DNA from: Microlunatus speluncae
GTDB lineage: Bacteria > Actinomycetota > Actinomycetes > Propionibacteriales > Propionibacteriaceae
Length of the DNA stretch: 64,000 nucleotides
Reading direction: 5' to 3'
Assembly: GCF_009299835.1 (NCBI RefSeq)
Contig: NZ_VKCZ01000019.1
Span: forward strand, 655,216-719,215
How positions within the stretch are numbered: the stretch's first letter is position 1; every line of letters begins with the position of its first letter. This document shows, one piece after another, positions 25,423 to 34,461 of this stretch. Made by a program: the position numbers and the translations under genes. The notes under the pieces are model-generated. The model was not told the DNA's origin, made no database searches, and saw only the letters and a list, made by a program, of their open reading frames with translations.

Positions 25423-26634
25423 TCAGACGAGCCGGCTGGGCAGACCGTGGCGGGCGAGCACGTCCTCGAGGGCGAAGATCGCCATGCCCGCGGTCACCGG
25501 GTTTCGGCCGACTTCGAGCGGCTGGATGCTCACGACGTCGAGCGAGGCCTCCAGGGCCTGAGCCGGCACAAGCTCAGTGAGGCGCGGCATGATCCAGGTC
25601 TGCAACGCGCTGAACATCCAGCCACACAACAGGATCCGGTCCGGGTTGAGCAGGTTGACCACGTCGCCCAGACCGTACGCCAGCGAAGCGCAGGTGCGGT
25701 CGAGCAGCGCCATCATCGTCGGGTCGTCCGCCTCGAGGCCGGCGGCGACGGCCGCGATGAACGCGTCCTGGTGCAGCGCGACGGCGGGGTGGTCGGGGGC
25801 GAGCTCGGCCAGGGTCGCCTGCATTCCCGGCACACCGACGTAGGCCTCGACGCAGCCGCGGCGGCCGCAGCGGCAGGGGCGCCCGTCCTGGACGAGAGTG
25901 GTGTGGCCCCACTCGCCGGCGTTGTTGCAGGTGCCGCGGACCAGCCGTCCGTTGATCGCGATCCCGGCCCCGACCCCGGTGCCGAGGTTGACCACCACCA
26001 TCGTGTCGGTGGAGGGGCCGTTGTCCAGCCACAGCGCGGCCACCGTGACCGCCTTGAGCGGGTTGTCGAGGTGGACCCCGACGCTCAACCCGAGCTCCGG
26101 CTCGAGCTGGTCGCGCAGGTTGACCTGGTGCCAGTCCCAGTTCGGGGCGAACACAGAGACGCCGGTGCTGGGCATGACCTGCCCGGGCACCGAGATGCCG
26201 ATGCCGGCCACCGCGTCGGGGTGGACGCCGGCCCGGGCGAGCGCTCCGTGCACCGCGGCCACCACGCCGGCGATCACCGTGCGCGGCTGGTTGTCGGTGT
26301 CGTCGAGCGGCTCGCTGTGCTCGGCCAGGTGTTCCAGCGAAAGGGAGTAGATCGCCGCGGTGGCGTACGTCTCGGCGATGTCGACCCCGACCAGCCGCAA
26401 CGGTTCGTCGCTGATCGCCAGCTTCGACGACGGACGCCCGACCGAGGCACCCTTGCCGACCACGTGGACCAGGCCGGCGTCCAGCAACTCCGCGACGACG
26501 TTGGCCACGGTGGCGGTGCTGAGCGTGGTCGCCACCGCGAGATCCTGCCGCGTGGCCGTGCCGGAGGACAGCAGTTGGCGCAGCACGGCGAACCTGCTCT
26601 CGCTGCGGATGTCACTCGCTGATCGCGTTCCCAC
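25423..26634 (-). CDS. ROK-family transcriptional regulator (NagC/XylR type)
   Basis: A 403-residue protein. The N-terminal winged helix is visible (RFAVLRQLLSSGTATRQDLA, then LSTATVANVVAELLDAGLV). The ROK sugar-kinase-like domain follows with VNLGTGVGAGI and the zinc motif CRCGRRGCVEAYVG. It lies downstream of the GH2/ABC operon on the same strand, 64 bp from the GH2 gene, and probably regulates it in response to a sugar. A possible operator lies in the promoter at 33443-33457. Confidence 0.85.
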   Translation of the reverse strand: MGTRSASDIRSESRFAVLRQLLSSGTATRQDLAVATTLSTATVANVVAELLDAGLVHVVGKGASVGRPSSKLAISDEPLRLVGVDIAETYATAAIYSLSLEHLAEHSEPLDDTDNQPRTVIAGVVAAVHGALARAGVHPDAVAGIGISVPGQVMPSTGVSVFAPNWDWHQVNLRDQLEPELGLSVGVHLDNPLKAVTVAALWLDNGPSTDTMVVVNLGTGVGAGIAINGRLVRGTCNNAGEWGHTTLVQDGRPCRCGRRGCVEAYVGVPGMQATLAELAPDHPAVALHQDAFIAAVAAGLEADDPTMMALLDRTCASLAYGLGDVVNLLNPDRILLCGWMFSALQTWIMPRLTELVPAQALEASLDVVSIQPLEVGRNPVTAGMAIFALEDVLARHGLPSRLV

Positions 26635-26698
26635 GTCGCTCGGGCCTCCTCTCCTCTTCGCCCTCCCTGTTCGCCGGCGCGGCTCCGACCGGAACCGA

Positions 26699-29104
26699 TC
26701 AGTCGGCCGGCAGCTGGACGACGACGTCGCGCAGTCCGGGGGCCCGCAGCGTTACGGTGGCACCGGCTCCGCGCACGTACGCGATCAGCATGCCGTCCAG
26801 GGTCGACCGGTGCGCAGCGGGGTAGGGCGTGGTGTCGGAGAGGTCACCGTTGTCCAGCCCCAGCAGGTCGCCGCCGTCGAGGTCCGCGGTGATCATCACC
26901 TCACCCCGCGCGGGGCGTCCGTGCCGATCGAGGATCCGGCACACGAGCTGGTGCACCCGCGCGCGACCGCCGGCGATGCGGTCGAGCTCGGCCCGCCGGA
27001 GCTCGGGAGCGGTCCAGACCTCGGCCGCCAGCGCGACCGGCTCCGTGCCCGGAGTCAGCTCGTCGCGCAGCGTCGTGTCGCCGACGAGCGCTTCGGCTGT
27101 GATGCCGTGGCTCCCGGGGGTGACGGTGCCGCGCCAGAAGCCGAGCTCGGCGTCGAAGACCATCTCGACCGGTTCCGACCCGCAGCTGACGCTCACCTTG
27201 TCGGCGTTGGTGAAGCAGGCCACCTCGTGCTCGCCATCGGTCACCCAGCGACGGCTGAAGTGCCAGTCGCCGTTCGATCCGACCTGGCGGACGGCGAGCC
27301 GGACCATCGGGTCGTCGGACCACCAGCTGCGCCGCAGGTGCCAGCGCTCCTTGGGAAATCCGGCGGTGGTCAGCAGGCCGGCCGTCGACCCGTGACTGGG
27401 CCAGCCGCGGGTTTCGCCGAGGAAGTCGATCCCGGTCCACAGGAACTGGCCGGCGACGAACTCCTGGTCGACGACGTGACGCCAGGCCTCGTAGCTGTGC
27501 GAGTTCTCGCTGCCGAGGAAGGGGAGAGCGGGGAATCGGCGGTGATCATCGGCGTAGCGGTGCTCCTTGTAGTTGTAGCCGATCAGGTCGAGGTGATCGA
27601 ACAGGCCGGTCGTGCTCGACAGCTCCGGGAACGCCGCGGCGAACGTCACCGGACGGCTGGGATCGTGCGCCCTGACGACGGCGGCGAGCTCCTTGGCGAT
27701 CATGGTCAAGCGCCGGATGTCGGGTCGATGCGGGTCGTAGGCCCGTTCGGCGGCCGGCTTGTTGGCGTCGTTGTTTCCGGTCATCTCCAGGAACTTCGGG
27801 CTGGCGTACGGGTCGTTGGGGTAGTCGATCTCGTTGCCGATGCTCCAGGCGATCACCGAGGGGTGGTGCCGGTGCGCTTCGACCATCGCCGCCAGGTCGC
27901 GGACGTGCCATTCGGGGAAGTCGTGGGCGTAGCCCTCGTGCTTCGGCGGATAGACGTTGTGGCCCTGCCACCACTTGTTCTTGGGATTCTCCCACTCGTC
28001 GAAGGCCTCGTCGATGACGTAGAGACCGAGCAGGTCGCACAGGTCGTACAACTCCGGGGCGTGCGGGTTGTGTGCCATCCGGACGGCGTTGCAGCCGCCC
28101 TCCTTGAGCATCAGCAGGCGGCGCAGCCACACCTCGGCCGGCACCGCGGTCCCCAACGGACCGGCGTCCTCGTGCAGGCAGACCCCCCGCAGGACCCGAC
28201 GTTCGCCGTTGATCAAGAAGCCGGTGTCCGGGTCGAAGGCGATGGTTCGCAGGCCGGTCACCTGCTCGTGCCGGCTCGGCTCATCGTCGTCAACCTTGAT
28301 CATCGTGACGAGTCGGTAGAGGTGGGGATGATCATCCGACCAGAGGTGCGGCTCCGAGACTCGGAGCAGCGTCGAAAGTTCGACCATGCCGCGCGCCGGT
28401 ACGTCGAGCGTCTGTTCGTTCCCTGAGCTTGTCGAAGGGGGAGGCCCGATCTGGTTTGGCACTTCGACAAGCTCAGTGCGCGGAGGACCAATCGGCTCGA
28501 GCCGATGATCAACGATCACCCGACGCACCTCGTCGGTGTGGTTTTGCAGCTGCTGCACGACTTCGACCTCGGCCAGGTCCGGCCCCGCGGAGCGGGTGGT
28601 GATCATGGACCCGTGGCGGGCGATCGAGACCGCATCGTGGGTCTCGATCTCGACCCGGCGGGTGAGGCCGGAACCGTTGTACCAGCGGGAATCCGCCAGG
28701 TCGCGGTGATCAACCCGGATGCTGATCACCAGGTCGTCGCCGGGGGCGTAGCCGACGATCTCGGTCAGCTCGAACGCGAATTCGGCATGCCCGGACGGAC
28801 GGCCTCCCAGGTGGTATCCGTTCACCCACACCTGCGCGTTCTTGTAGACGCCGTGAAACACCAGGCGGACGGCGGCGGCATCGCGCAGTCCCAGGGCACC
28901 GATCGAGCAATGGGTCCGATACCAGCCGACACCGCCGGGCAGGTAGCCCGTGCCGCTCGACCAGGTCTGGTCGAACGGGTGCTCGACGGCCCAGTCGTGC
29001 GGCACCGTGACGGGCCGGAAACCGGCCTCGTCGGCGTTCATCCGCCAGGCGTCGGGCTGGTCTGCGAGCAGAAAGGACCAGTCCTCGATCAGGGTGCTGC
29101 GCAT
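26699..29104 (-). CDS. Glycoside hydrolase family 2 protein (beta-galactosidase-like)
   Basis: An 801-residue glycosidase; ATG 29104 has GGAAGG upstream. The frame continues far upstream of this ATG, but that extension overlaps two other genes in a different frame. Domain order: N-terminal jelly-roll (VPHDWAVEHPFDQTW, GWYRTHCSI), Ig-like domain, TIM barrel with RGVCLHEDAGPLG. The acid/base glutamate lies in WSIGNEIDYP (about residue 423) and the nucleophile in GSENSHSYEAW (about 533). There is no signal peptide, so the substrate is likely an imported oligosaccharide. Residues about 208-230 are encoded by a REP-like insertion. Confidence 0.88.
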   Translation of the reverse strand: MRSTLIEDWSFLLADQPDAWRMNADEAGFRPVTVPHDWAVEHPFDQTWSSGTGYLPGGVGWYRTHCSIGALGLRDAAAVRLVFHGVYKNAQVWVNGYHLGGRPSGHAEFAFELTEIVGYAPGDDLVISIRVDHRDLADSRWYNGSGLTRRVEIETHDAVSIARHGSMITTRSAGPDLAEVEVVQQLQNHTDEVRRVIVDHRLEPIGPPRTELVEVPNQIGPPPSTSSGNEQTLDVPARGMVELSTLLRVSEPHLWSDDHPHLYRLVTMIKVDDDEPSRHEQVTGLRTIAFDPDTGFLINGERRVLRGVCLHEDAGPLGTAVPAEVWLRRLLMLKEGGCNAVRMAHNPHAPELYDLCDLLGLYVIDEAFDEWENPKNKWWQGHNVYPPKHEGYAHDFPEWHVRDLAAMVEAHRHHPSVIAWSIGNEIDYPNDPYASPKFLEMTGNNDANKPAAERAYDPHRPDIRRLTMIAKELAAVVRAHDPSRPVTFAAAFPELSSTTGLFDHLDLIGYNYKEHRYADDHRRFPALPFLGSENSHSYEAWRHVVDQEFVAGQFLWTGIDFLGETRGWPSHGSTAGLLTTAGFPKERWHLRRSWWSDDPMVRLAVRQVGSNGDWHFSRRWVTDGEHEVACFTNADKVSVSCGSEPVEMVFDAELGFWRGTVTPGSHGITAEALVGDTTLRDELTPGTEPVALAAEVWTAPELRRAELDRIAGGRARVHQLVCRILDRHGRPARGEVMITADLDGGDLLGLDNGDLSDTTPYPAAHRSTLDGMLIAYVRGAGATVTLRAPGLRDVVVQLPAD
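28414..28480. repeat. REP-like palindromic element inside the GH2 gene
   Basis: CCCTGAGCTTGTCGAAGGG on the left and CACTTCGACAAGCTCAGTG on the right are inverted arms of about 18 bp. The arms recur at 52268-52335 (both) and 63678-63703 (one). Here the element is in frame in the GH2 gene, encoding RTELVEVPN and PSTSSGNEQ between the Ig-like and jelly-roll parts. Confidence 0.75.
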
Positions 29105-29145
29105 GCTTTCGCCTTCCAGGGGTGGGTTGTGCGGGCGGAGGAGTC

Positions 29146-29778
29146 TCAGGCCTCGAAGCCGTACTTCTTGAAGACGTTGACGAGGACGACGGCGTTGACG
29201 AAGGCGATCGCCGAGAATCCGAGGGCCAACCAGACGATGCCCCACACGAACACCTGCGGATAGAAGACGCCGACGACGAACGGGAGGCCCGTCACGAGCA
29301 GGACCGTGAACGCCGCCACGGGATGCCGGGCCGACATCCGCCGGGCGTTGTTGATCACCCGGCCGGTCGAGTCGGCGAACGTGGCCTGGTAGGGGAACAG
29401 GAACAGCACGGTGCCGACGAGCCGGTAGGCCAGCAACAGCAGCACGGCGAAGAGGGCGATCCGCACCAGGGCCGGCACGTCCGCCTGCTCGAGGACCACG
29501 AACCAGGCGGCCATCACCGCCAGCAGGCCCAGCGATGCCAGGCCGAGCAGCGTCCCCTGCCGGAAGTTGCTGCGGAACGCGGCGAGATAGGTCGTCGCGA
29601 CCGAGTCGTAGCGGTCGGTCACCAGGCTGATCGCGGTGGCGTTGAGGGCGGTGAGTGACGCCCCCAACGTGACCAGCGGCAAAGACGTCGCGACGAACAA
29701 CAGGTTCAGCACCATGAGGTCCGCGAACTTCGACAGGAACCGCATGGCGGGCGAATTCTCTTTGAAGATCGTGATCAT
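29146..29778 (-). CDS. YesL family (DUF624) membrane protein
   Basis: A 210-residue protein with about five hydrophobic helices (MVLNLLFVATSLPLVTLGAS, VRIALFAVLLLLAYRLVGTV, AFTVLLVTGLPFVVGVF and others). The N-terminal motif with N-L-L-F and a P-x-x-T-L-G-A is typical of YesL, a family found in pectin and rhamnogalacturonan loci of firmicutes and actinobacteria next to LplABC-type importers. The role is unknown; an accessory part of the sugar importer is likely. Confidence 0.8.
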   Translation of the reverse strand: MITIFKENSPAMRFLSKFADLMVLNLLFVATSLPLVTLGASLTALNATAISLVTDRYDSVATTYLAAFRSNFRQGTLLGLASLGLLAVMAAWFVVLEQADVPALVRIALFAVLLLLAYRLVGTVLFLFPYQATFADSTGRVINNARRMSARHPVAAFTVLLVTGLPFVVGVFYPQVFVWGIVWLALGFSAIAFVNAVVLVNVFKKYGFEA

Positions 29779-29814
29779 GGTTCTCTCGCTCCGCCGGTGG
29801 GGATGGGTGATCTG

Positions 29815-31374
29815 CTACTTCAGGCCCTTCTCTCCGGCCCACTTGTCCAGGTCTTGCTGGATCGACTGCTTGATGTCGTGGTAGCCGGCGGTGTCGAGTT
29901 CCTTGCGCATTTCGGCGATGAACGCCTCGGGGTCCTTCGCCTTGCCGTACTGCAGCTGCGGGATGAAGCGCGACAGCACCGATCCCATGGCCGCGAGGCC
30001 CGGGTCGATCATGTCCTTGTTGATCAACAGCGTCGAGTACGGGTAGTCCTTCGACAGCCCTTCGAGCTGGGTGTAGAGCGCATTCTTGTCGGGATCGTCG
30101 GCCACCCGCTGCGGCTCGAACTCGTCCATCCGGCCACCCCAGAAGTTGGCGCCGAGACCGTCCTTCGAGGGGTCGTAACCCTCGGGGTAGCCGAGCTTGC
30201 CGTCCTTCATCACGTAATCGGAGCCTTCGATGCCGAAGTTCAGCAGCTTGTAGCACTCCTCGTCGTTGCGAATCAGGTCATAGACCTGCAGCGCCTTCTC
30301 CGGGTTCTTGGAGTTGGCGCTCACCGCCATCGCCCCGTGGGTCTTGATGTCGCGGAAGATGTTCTTGGTCTCAGCCCCGAACCAGAACATCTTGGGGTCG
30401 GAACCCTTCTGCCGGTTCGACAGGTTGTACCAGACCCCGGTGACGAAGGTCTGCGTGTGGTGCTGGTCGGCTCCGGACCGGCCGGAGTAGAGCGCCTCGC
30501 GGGTTTCGCCGTCGTAGTTGATCGCATCCTCGCGCCACACGCCGATGTCGTTCCACTCCTTCGCGAGCTTCGCCGCCTCGATCAACTGCGGCGACTCCAT
30601 GTACCACGAGCCCACGATGAACGGGGCGGCTGCCGTCGTCTGGAACGGGTAGTAGTTGCCGGCGCTGACCTGCTGGATCGTCTGTCCGTCGGAGTGGCCC
30701 TGCAGATAGCCGGTGAGCGCGGACTCGTTGGCCCCGGCCACGTCCCACGGATAGGCCTTCTTGTGATTCTGCTTCACCCAGGAGAAGTACTGGGTGAACT
30801 GCTCGAACTGGGTGATCGTCCCGTCCGGAATGCCGGCCGATTTCGCCCAGTCACCGCGGTAGAAGAAGCCGTGGTTGGTCCACTGGGTGTAGTTGTCTTC
30901 GGGGATGAAGTAGATCTGGCCGTCCGACAGCTTGCACACCTCCCAGTTGCCCTTGGCGGCGACGCCTTCCCAGGTCTTGGGTGCGTTGGCCTTGAGGATC
31001 TCTTCGTCGAGGCCGAGGAAGGCCCCCTTCTGGGCGTTCTCGAAGGCGAACAGCCAGTCGGTGGCGGTGGTGATCAAATCGATCTTGGGGTCGCCCGACA
31101 GCAGTTGGACGTTGTACTGGGTCTGCCAGTCGGCCCACTCGATGTAGAAGAGGTCGAGCGTCGCGTTCGCCTTCTGGGTCAGCGCGACGTTGAGCTTCTC
31201 GAGCATCTTCTGCAACCGGCCGTTGGTCGGCTTGTCGCCGAGCACGAGCATCGTGATCTTGGTCGGGGCGCCGGTGTTGTCATCCGACGGGGCGGTGCAG
31301 GCGGCCAGGCCGGTGGCGCCGGCGGCGAGGGCCATGCCCATGACGGCACGGCGCGAGAGGGATATGCCGGACAT
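29815..31374 (-). CDS. Carbohydrate ABC transporter substrate-binding lipoprotein (LplA type)
   Basis: A 519-residue protein from ATG 31374 (AAAGGA upstream). The leader has a twin-arginine pattern (SRRAVMGMALAAGATGLAAC) ending in a lipobox cysteine. The mature protein resembles large family-1 sugar-binding proteins of the LplA/YtcQ type: FIEWADWQTQYNVQLLSGDP-like start (YIEWADWQTQYNVQ), DLITTATDWL, and RGDWAKSAGIPDG. It belongs to an operon with two LplB/LplC-like permeases, YesL and a GH2 enzyme, so it probably binds an oligosaccharide that the GH2 enzyme cleaves. Confidence 0.85.
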   Translation of the reverse strand: MSGISLSRRAVMGMALAAGATGLAACTAPSDDNTGAPTKITMLVLGDKPTNGRLQKMLEKLNVALTQKANATLDLFYIEWADWQTQYNVQLLSGDPKIDLITTATDWLFAFENAQKGAFLGLDEEILKANAPKTWEGVAAKGNWEVCKLSDGQIYFIPEDNYTQWTNHGFFYRGDWAKSAGIPDGTITQFEQFTQYFSWVKQNHKKAYPWDVAGANESALTGYLQGHSDGQTIQQVSAGNYYPFQTTAAAPFIVGSWYMESPQLIEAAKLAKEWNDIGVWREDAINYDGETREALYSGRSGADQHHTQTFVTGVWYNLSNRQKGSDPKMFWFGAETKNIFRDIKTHGAMAVSANSKNPEKALQVYDLIRNDEECYKLLNFGIEGSDYVMKDGKLGYPEGYDPSKDGLGANFWGGRMDEFEPQRVADDPDKNALYTQLEGLSKDYPYSTLLINKDMIDPGLAAMGSVLSRFIPQLQYGKAKDPEAFIAEMRKELDTAGYHDIKQSIQQDLDKWAGEKGLK

Positions 31375-31405
31375 TGTGTTCCTTTCGGATGTGTGGCTTG
31401 CGGTT

Positions 31406-32371
31406 TCAGCCCTTGACGGCGCCCACGGTGATGCCACTGACGAAGTACTTCTGGACGAACGGATAGACCAGGATGATCGGGCCGGTGGCGACGACGGCGC
31501 TGGCCATCTTGAGGGTGTTGCTGGGCAGATCGGTGATCGTCACGTTGGATCCCGCCACCGAGTTTCGCAACGCGTTGGCGGTGTTGATCACGTTGTAGAG
31601 GTGGTATTGCAGCGGCGGGAACTCCACGGTGCTGCCGAGATACAGCGACGACAGATACCACTCGTTCCAGTAGCCGAGCGCGGTGAACAGGCCGATGGTC
31701 GCCAACGCCGGCTTGAGCATCGGCAACACGAGCTGGGCGAAGATCCGGAAGTCACCGGCGCCGTCGATCTTGCCGGACTCGACGATCTCGTGCGGTACGG
31801 AGCGGGCGAAGTTCTTCATCAGGATGATCAGCCAGGGGGAGAGCAGCAACTGCAGGAACACCGCGAGGTAGTTGCCCCGCAGGCCCAGGGTCCGGGCCAC
31901 CCAGAGATAGGTCGGAGCCAGGCCGGCGGAGAAGAGCGTGGTGAAGTAGATGAAGAACGAGATGTAGTTGCGCAGCGGGAAGTCCTTGCGCTGCAGCGCG
32001 TAGCCGATCATGGCGGTGAGCCCGAGCCCGATCACGACGCCGGCCACCGTCATGATGATCGTCACCGCATAGGAGCCGATGATCTGCCGGGGAGCGCTGA
32101 AGATCAACTCGTACGCGTCGGTCGAGAATCCCTGTGGCAGCAGGCTGAAGCCGTTCTCCAGGATCTGTGACTCCTCCGAGATGGAGGCGGAGATGATCAG
32201 GATGAACGGCAGCACGCACATCAGCGCGAACAGGCTGACGGCGATGTAGGAGATGGTCCGCAGCGCCACCTCACTGCTGTCGAGCTTCAGCGCCCGCGGC
32301 TTCGCGGACCGCGGCGTCGGGGTCGCCGGCACCTTCGCCTTCGTCGGCGTCTGGGTTGTCATCTCAGCCAC
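31406..32371 (-). CDS. Carbohydrate ABC transporter permease (LplC/YtcP type)
   Basis: A 321-residue membrane protein with six helices after a soluble N-terminus of about 30 residues. The ATPase-contact loop is ESGKIDGAGDFRIFAQLVLP, and it ends with FVQKYFVSGITVGAVKG, the usual tail of LplC/YtcP permeases. The partner permease ends two bases before it. The ATPase is not encoded here; such importers often share a common MsiK-type ATPase elsewhere in the genome. Confidence 0.85.
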   Translation of the reverse strand: MAEMTTQTPTKAKVPATPTPRSAKPRALKLDSSEVALRTISYIAVSLFALMCVLPFILIISASISEESQILENGFSLLPQGFSTDAYELIFSAPRQIIGSYAVTIIMTVAGVVIGLGLTAMIGYALQRKDFPLRNYISFFIYFTTLFSAGLAPTYLWVARTLGLRGNYLAVFLQLLLSPWLIILMKNFARSVPHEIVESGKIDGAGDFRIFAQLVLPMLKPALATIGLFTALGYWNEWYLSSLYLGSTVEFPPLQYHLYNVINTANALRNSVAGSNVTITDLPSNTLKMASAVVATGPIILVYPFVQKYFVSGITVGAVKG

Positions 32372-32372
32372 C

Positions 32373-33368
32373 TCAGAAGAGCGCGTAGTCGGGGTTGATC
32401 CGGCGCATGATCCAGTTGACGACGAGGATCAGGACGAAACCGAACAGGGATTGGTAGAGGCCGACCGCCGTCGACGACGTGAAGTTGTTCTGGGAGAGCA
32501 GCATCCGGTAGACGGCGGTCTCGATGATGTCGGTCGTCGCGTACAGCTGGGCGTTGTTGCCGACCAGATTCCAGAAGAGGCCGAAGTTGCCGCGCATGAT
32601 CCCGCCGAGCGAGAACAGCAACAGGATGAAGAACGTCGGCTTCAGGCTGGGCAGGATGATGTGGACGATCCGTTGCCAGGCCGACGCACCGTCGATCGCG
32701 GCGGCCTCGAACATCGACTGGTCCAGGCCCATGATCGCCGCGAAATAGACGATCGAGCCGTAGCCGGTGCTCTGCCAGACATGGGCCAGAATGATGATGA
32801 ACGGCCACACGCCGGCCATGCTGTAGAGCTTCAGCGGATCGCCGCCGGCCTGGACGATCAAGGTGTTGACCGTGCCGGTGTCGTAGTTCAACAGGTTGAA
32901 CGCGATCACGCCGATCAGCACGACCGAGACGAAGTAGGGCAGAAACATCATCGCCTGGCTGACCTTCTTGAAGAACCTTGATCGGATCTCGTTCAGCATC
33001 ACGGCGAGGGCGATCTGCAGAACGTTGCCGATCAGGATGAAGGCCAGGTTGTACAGCACGGTGTTCTTGGTCAGCAGCCAGAGCTGGCCGGACTTGATCA
33101 AGAACTCGAAGTTGCGCAGACCGACGAACGGGCTGCCGAAGATCCCGTCGCGGTAATTGAAGTTGGTGAACGCGATCCACGCCCCGGGCATCGGCGCGTA
33201 GCTGAACACGAGGAAGAACACGACGGCCGGCAGACACATCAGCAGCAGCATCTTGCTGTGCCGCATCCCGCGCCAGAATGACGGCGAGTCACTGGTCTTG
33301 GACGAGCCGTCCCGACGGGCGGACAGGCTCGGTGCTCCCTGGGCAGGCGGCAGTGCCATGCGCATCAC
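32373..33368 (-). CDS. Carbohydrate ABC transporter permease (LplB/YteP type)
   Basis: A 331-residue membrane protein, first gene of the operon. Typical features are FFLVFSYAPMPGAWIAFTNF, VGLRNFEFL, the EAA loop EAAAIDGASAWQRIVHIILP, and the C-terminus NWIMRRINPDYALF. ATG 33368 or 33359 are both possible. It pairs with the LplC-like permease that follows. Confidence 0.85.
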   Translation of the reverse strand: MMRMALPPAQGAPSLSARRDGSSKTSDSPSFWRGMRHSKMLLLMCLPAVVFFLVFSYAPMPGAWIAFTNFNYRDGIFGSPFVGLRNFEFLIKSGQLWLLTKNTVLYNLAFILIGNVLQIALAVMLNEIRSRFFKKVSQAMMFLPYFVSVVLIGVIAFNLLNYDTGTVNTLIVQAGGDPLKLYSMAGVWPFIIILAHVWQSTGYGSIVYFAAIMGLDQSMFEAAAIDGASAWQRIVHIILPSLKPTFFILLLFSLGGIMRGNFGLFWNLVGNNAQLYATTDIIETAVYRMLLSQNNFTSSTAVGLYQSLFGFVLILVVNWIMRRINPDYALF

Positions 33369-33434
33369 CTCACTGTGGCTGCGGTTTCGAGCTCACTACC
33401 GCCCGACGGGAGGCCTCTGGTCTCGAATGCGGCA

Positions 33435-33464
33435 ATTTAAGGCCCTTTTACTAAGGGTTGTCAA
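33435..33464 (-). promoter_or_regulatory. Promoter of the LplBC-GH2 operon with a palindrome in its spacer
   Basis: On the minus strand TTGACA (33464-33459) and TTAAAT (33440-33435) are 18 bp apart. The spacer carries CCCTTAGTAAAAGGG (33457-33443), an inverted repeat with a TTAGTAAA core like many ROK-family operators. A repressor bound here would block RNA polymerase. The ROK protein at 25423 is the obvious candidate. Confidence 0.5.
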
Positions 33465-33478
33465 TAGTGGGATGCCGA

Positions 33479-34387
33479 CTACGGCTCGTTGGTTGAGAGC
33501 GCGTCGATGATGTCGAGGAAGGCGTCGCGGCCCGGGTCGTCGACGTCCTTCAACCTGGCCAGCGCGCAGGGCGAGGGTGCCAGGTCCCGCAGTGGGATGC
33601 CGACGACGTCGGGGTGCTGGAAGTGCTCCGCGAACGGCGCAACCGTGAGATGCACGAGCCGGCCCCGGGCCAGCAGGAAGAGGAGTTCGGCGTTGTCGTC
33701 GACCGGTGCGTCGATGAACCGGATCGGCCGCCCGGACGGGGTCCTGGACGGGCAGGTCGCCTCGGCCAGTTCCGGGCTGAGTCCGTGGGGCCGCCGGACG
33801 TCGTGATCGGCGAGGTCCTCGACGGACAGCTCGGCGCGGCCGGCCAGCGGATGGGTCCGGCCGAGCATCGCGACGCGCTGGTCCGCGGGGCCCAGCAGAG
33901 GACCGATGACGAGATCCGGCTGGTCGAGCGGAAGCCGCGTCACGACCAGGTCGACCTCGCGGCGGCGCAGGGGCCCGAGGCGGTCGTCGAAGGGCGTCGT
34001 GATCAGCTGCACCGTGGCGCCGGCGTACGCGGTCTCGAACCGCTCGATGCCGCGGCTCAGGACCTCGACTCCCGAAGCGGCGTTCAGCAGTCCCACGCGT
34101 ACGACACCCGGCCCGGAGCCGCGAAACGTGGCCGTCCGCAGCACGCGGTCGAGGCCCGCGATCGCGGGAACCAGCTCGGTGTGCAGCGCGCGCCCGGTCT
34201 CGGTCAGTTCGACGACGCGGCTGGTGCGGCGGAACAGCCGTTGGCCACCGAGCTTTCGTTCCAGAGCGCGCACGGTCTGGCTGACGCGCGAGGTGGTGAG
34301 ACCAAGGCGTTCGGCCGTGCGCCCGAAGTGCAACTCCTCGGCGAGGACGAGGAACAGGCGCAGTTCTCGCAGGTCCAGGTCCGGCAT
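33479..34387 (-). CDS. LysR-family transcriptional regulator
   Basis: A 302-residue regulator. The N-terminal helix-turn-helix is LRELRLFLVLAEELHFGRTA, then RVSQTVRALERKLGGQRLF. The C-terminal co-inducer domain follows (GVVRVGLLNAASG, VDLVVTRLPLDQPD). It is divergent from a racemase-like gene and probably regulates it. Its last codon is near the promoter of the preceding ABC operon. Confidence 0.85.
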   Translation of the reverse strand: MPDLDLRELRLFLVLAEELHFGRTAERLGLTTSRVSQTVRALERKLGGQRLFRRTSRVVELTETGRALHTELVPAIAGLDRVLRTATFRGSGPGVVRVGLLNAASGVEVLSRGIERFETAYAGATVQLITTPFDDRLGPLRRREVDLVVTRLPLDQPDLVIGPLLGPADQRVAMLGRTHPLAGRAELSVEDLADHDVRRPHGLSPELAEATCPSRTPSGRPIRFIDAPVDDNAELLFLLARGRLVHLTVAPFAEHFQHPDVVGIPLRDLAPSPCALARLKDVDDPGRDAFLDIIDALSTNEP

Positions 34388-34461
34388 CGTGAAGCGATGC
34401 TACAGGTCGCGTGCAGCAGATCGGCGTTGATCGGACCCGGCCCCGCGCCGAGGGTTGGACC

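Noticed and set aside
29105..30256. N-terminal extension of the GH2 frame through YesL and the binding-protein gene
   Set aside because: The extension is out of frame with those genes and has no homology; the GH2 protein begins naturally at ATG 29104.
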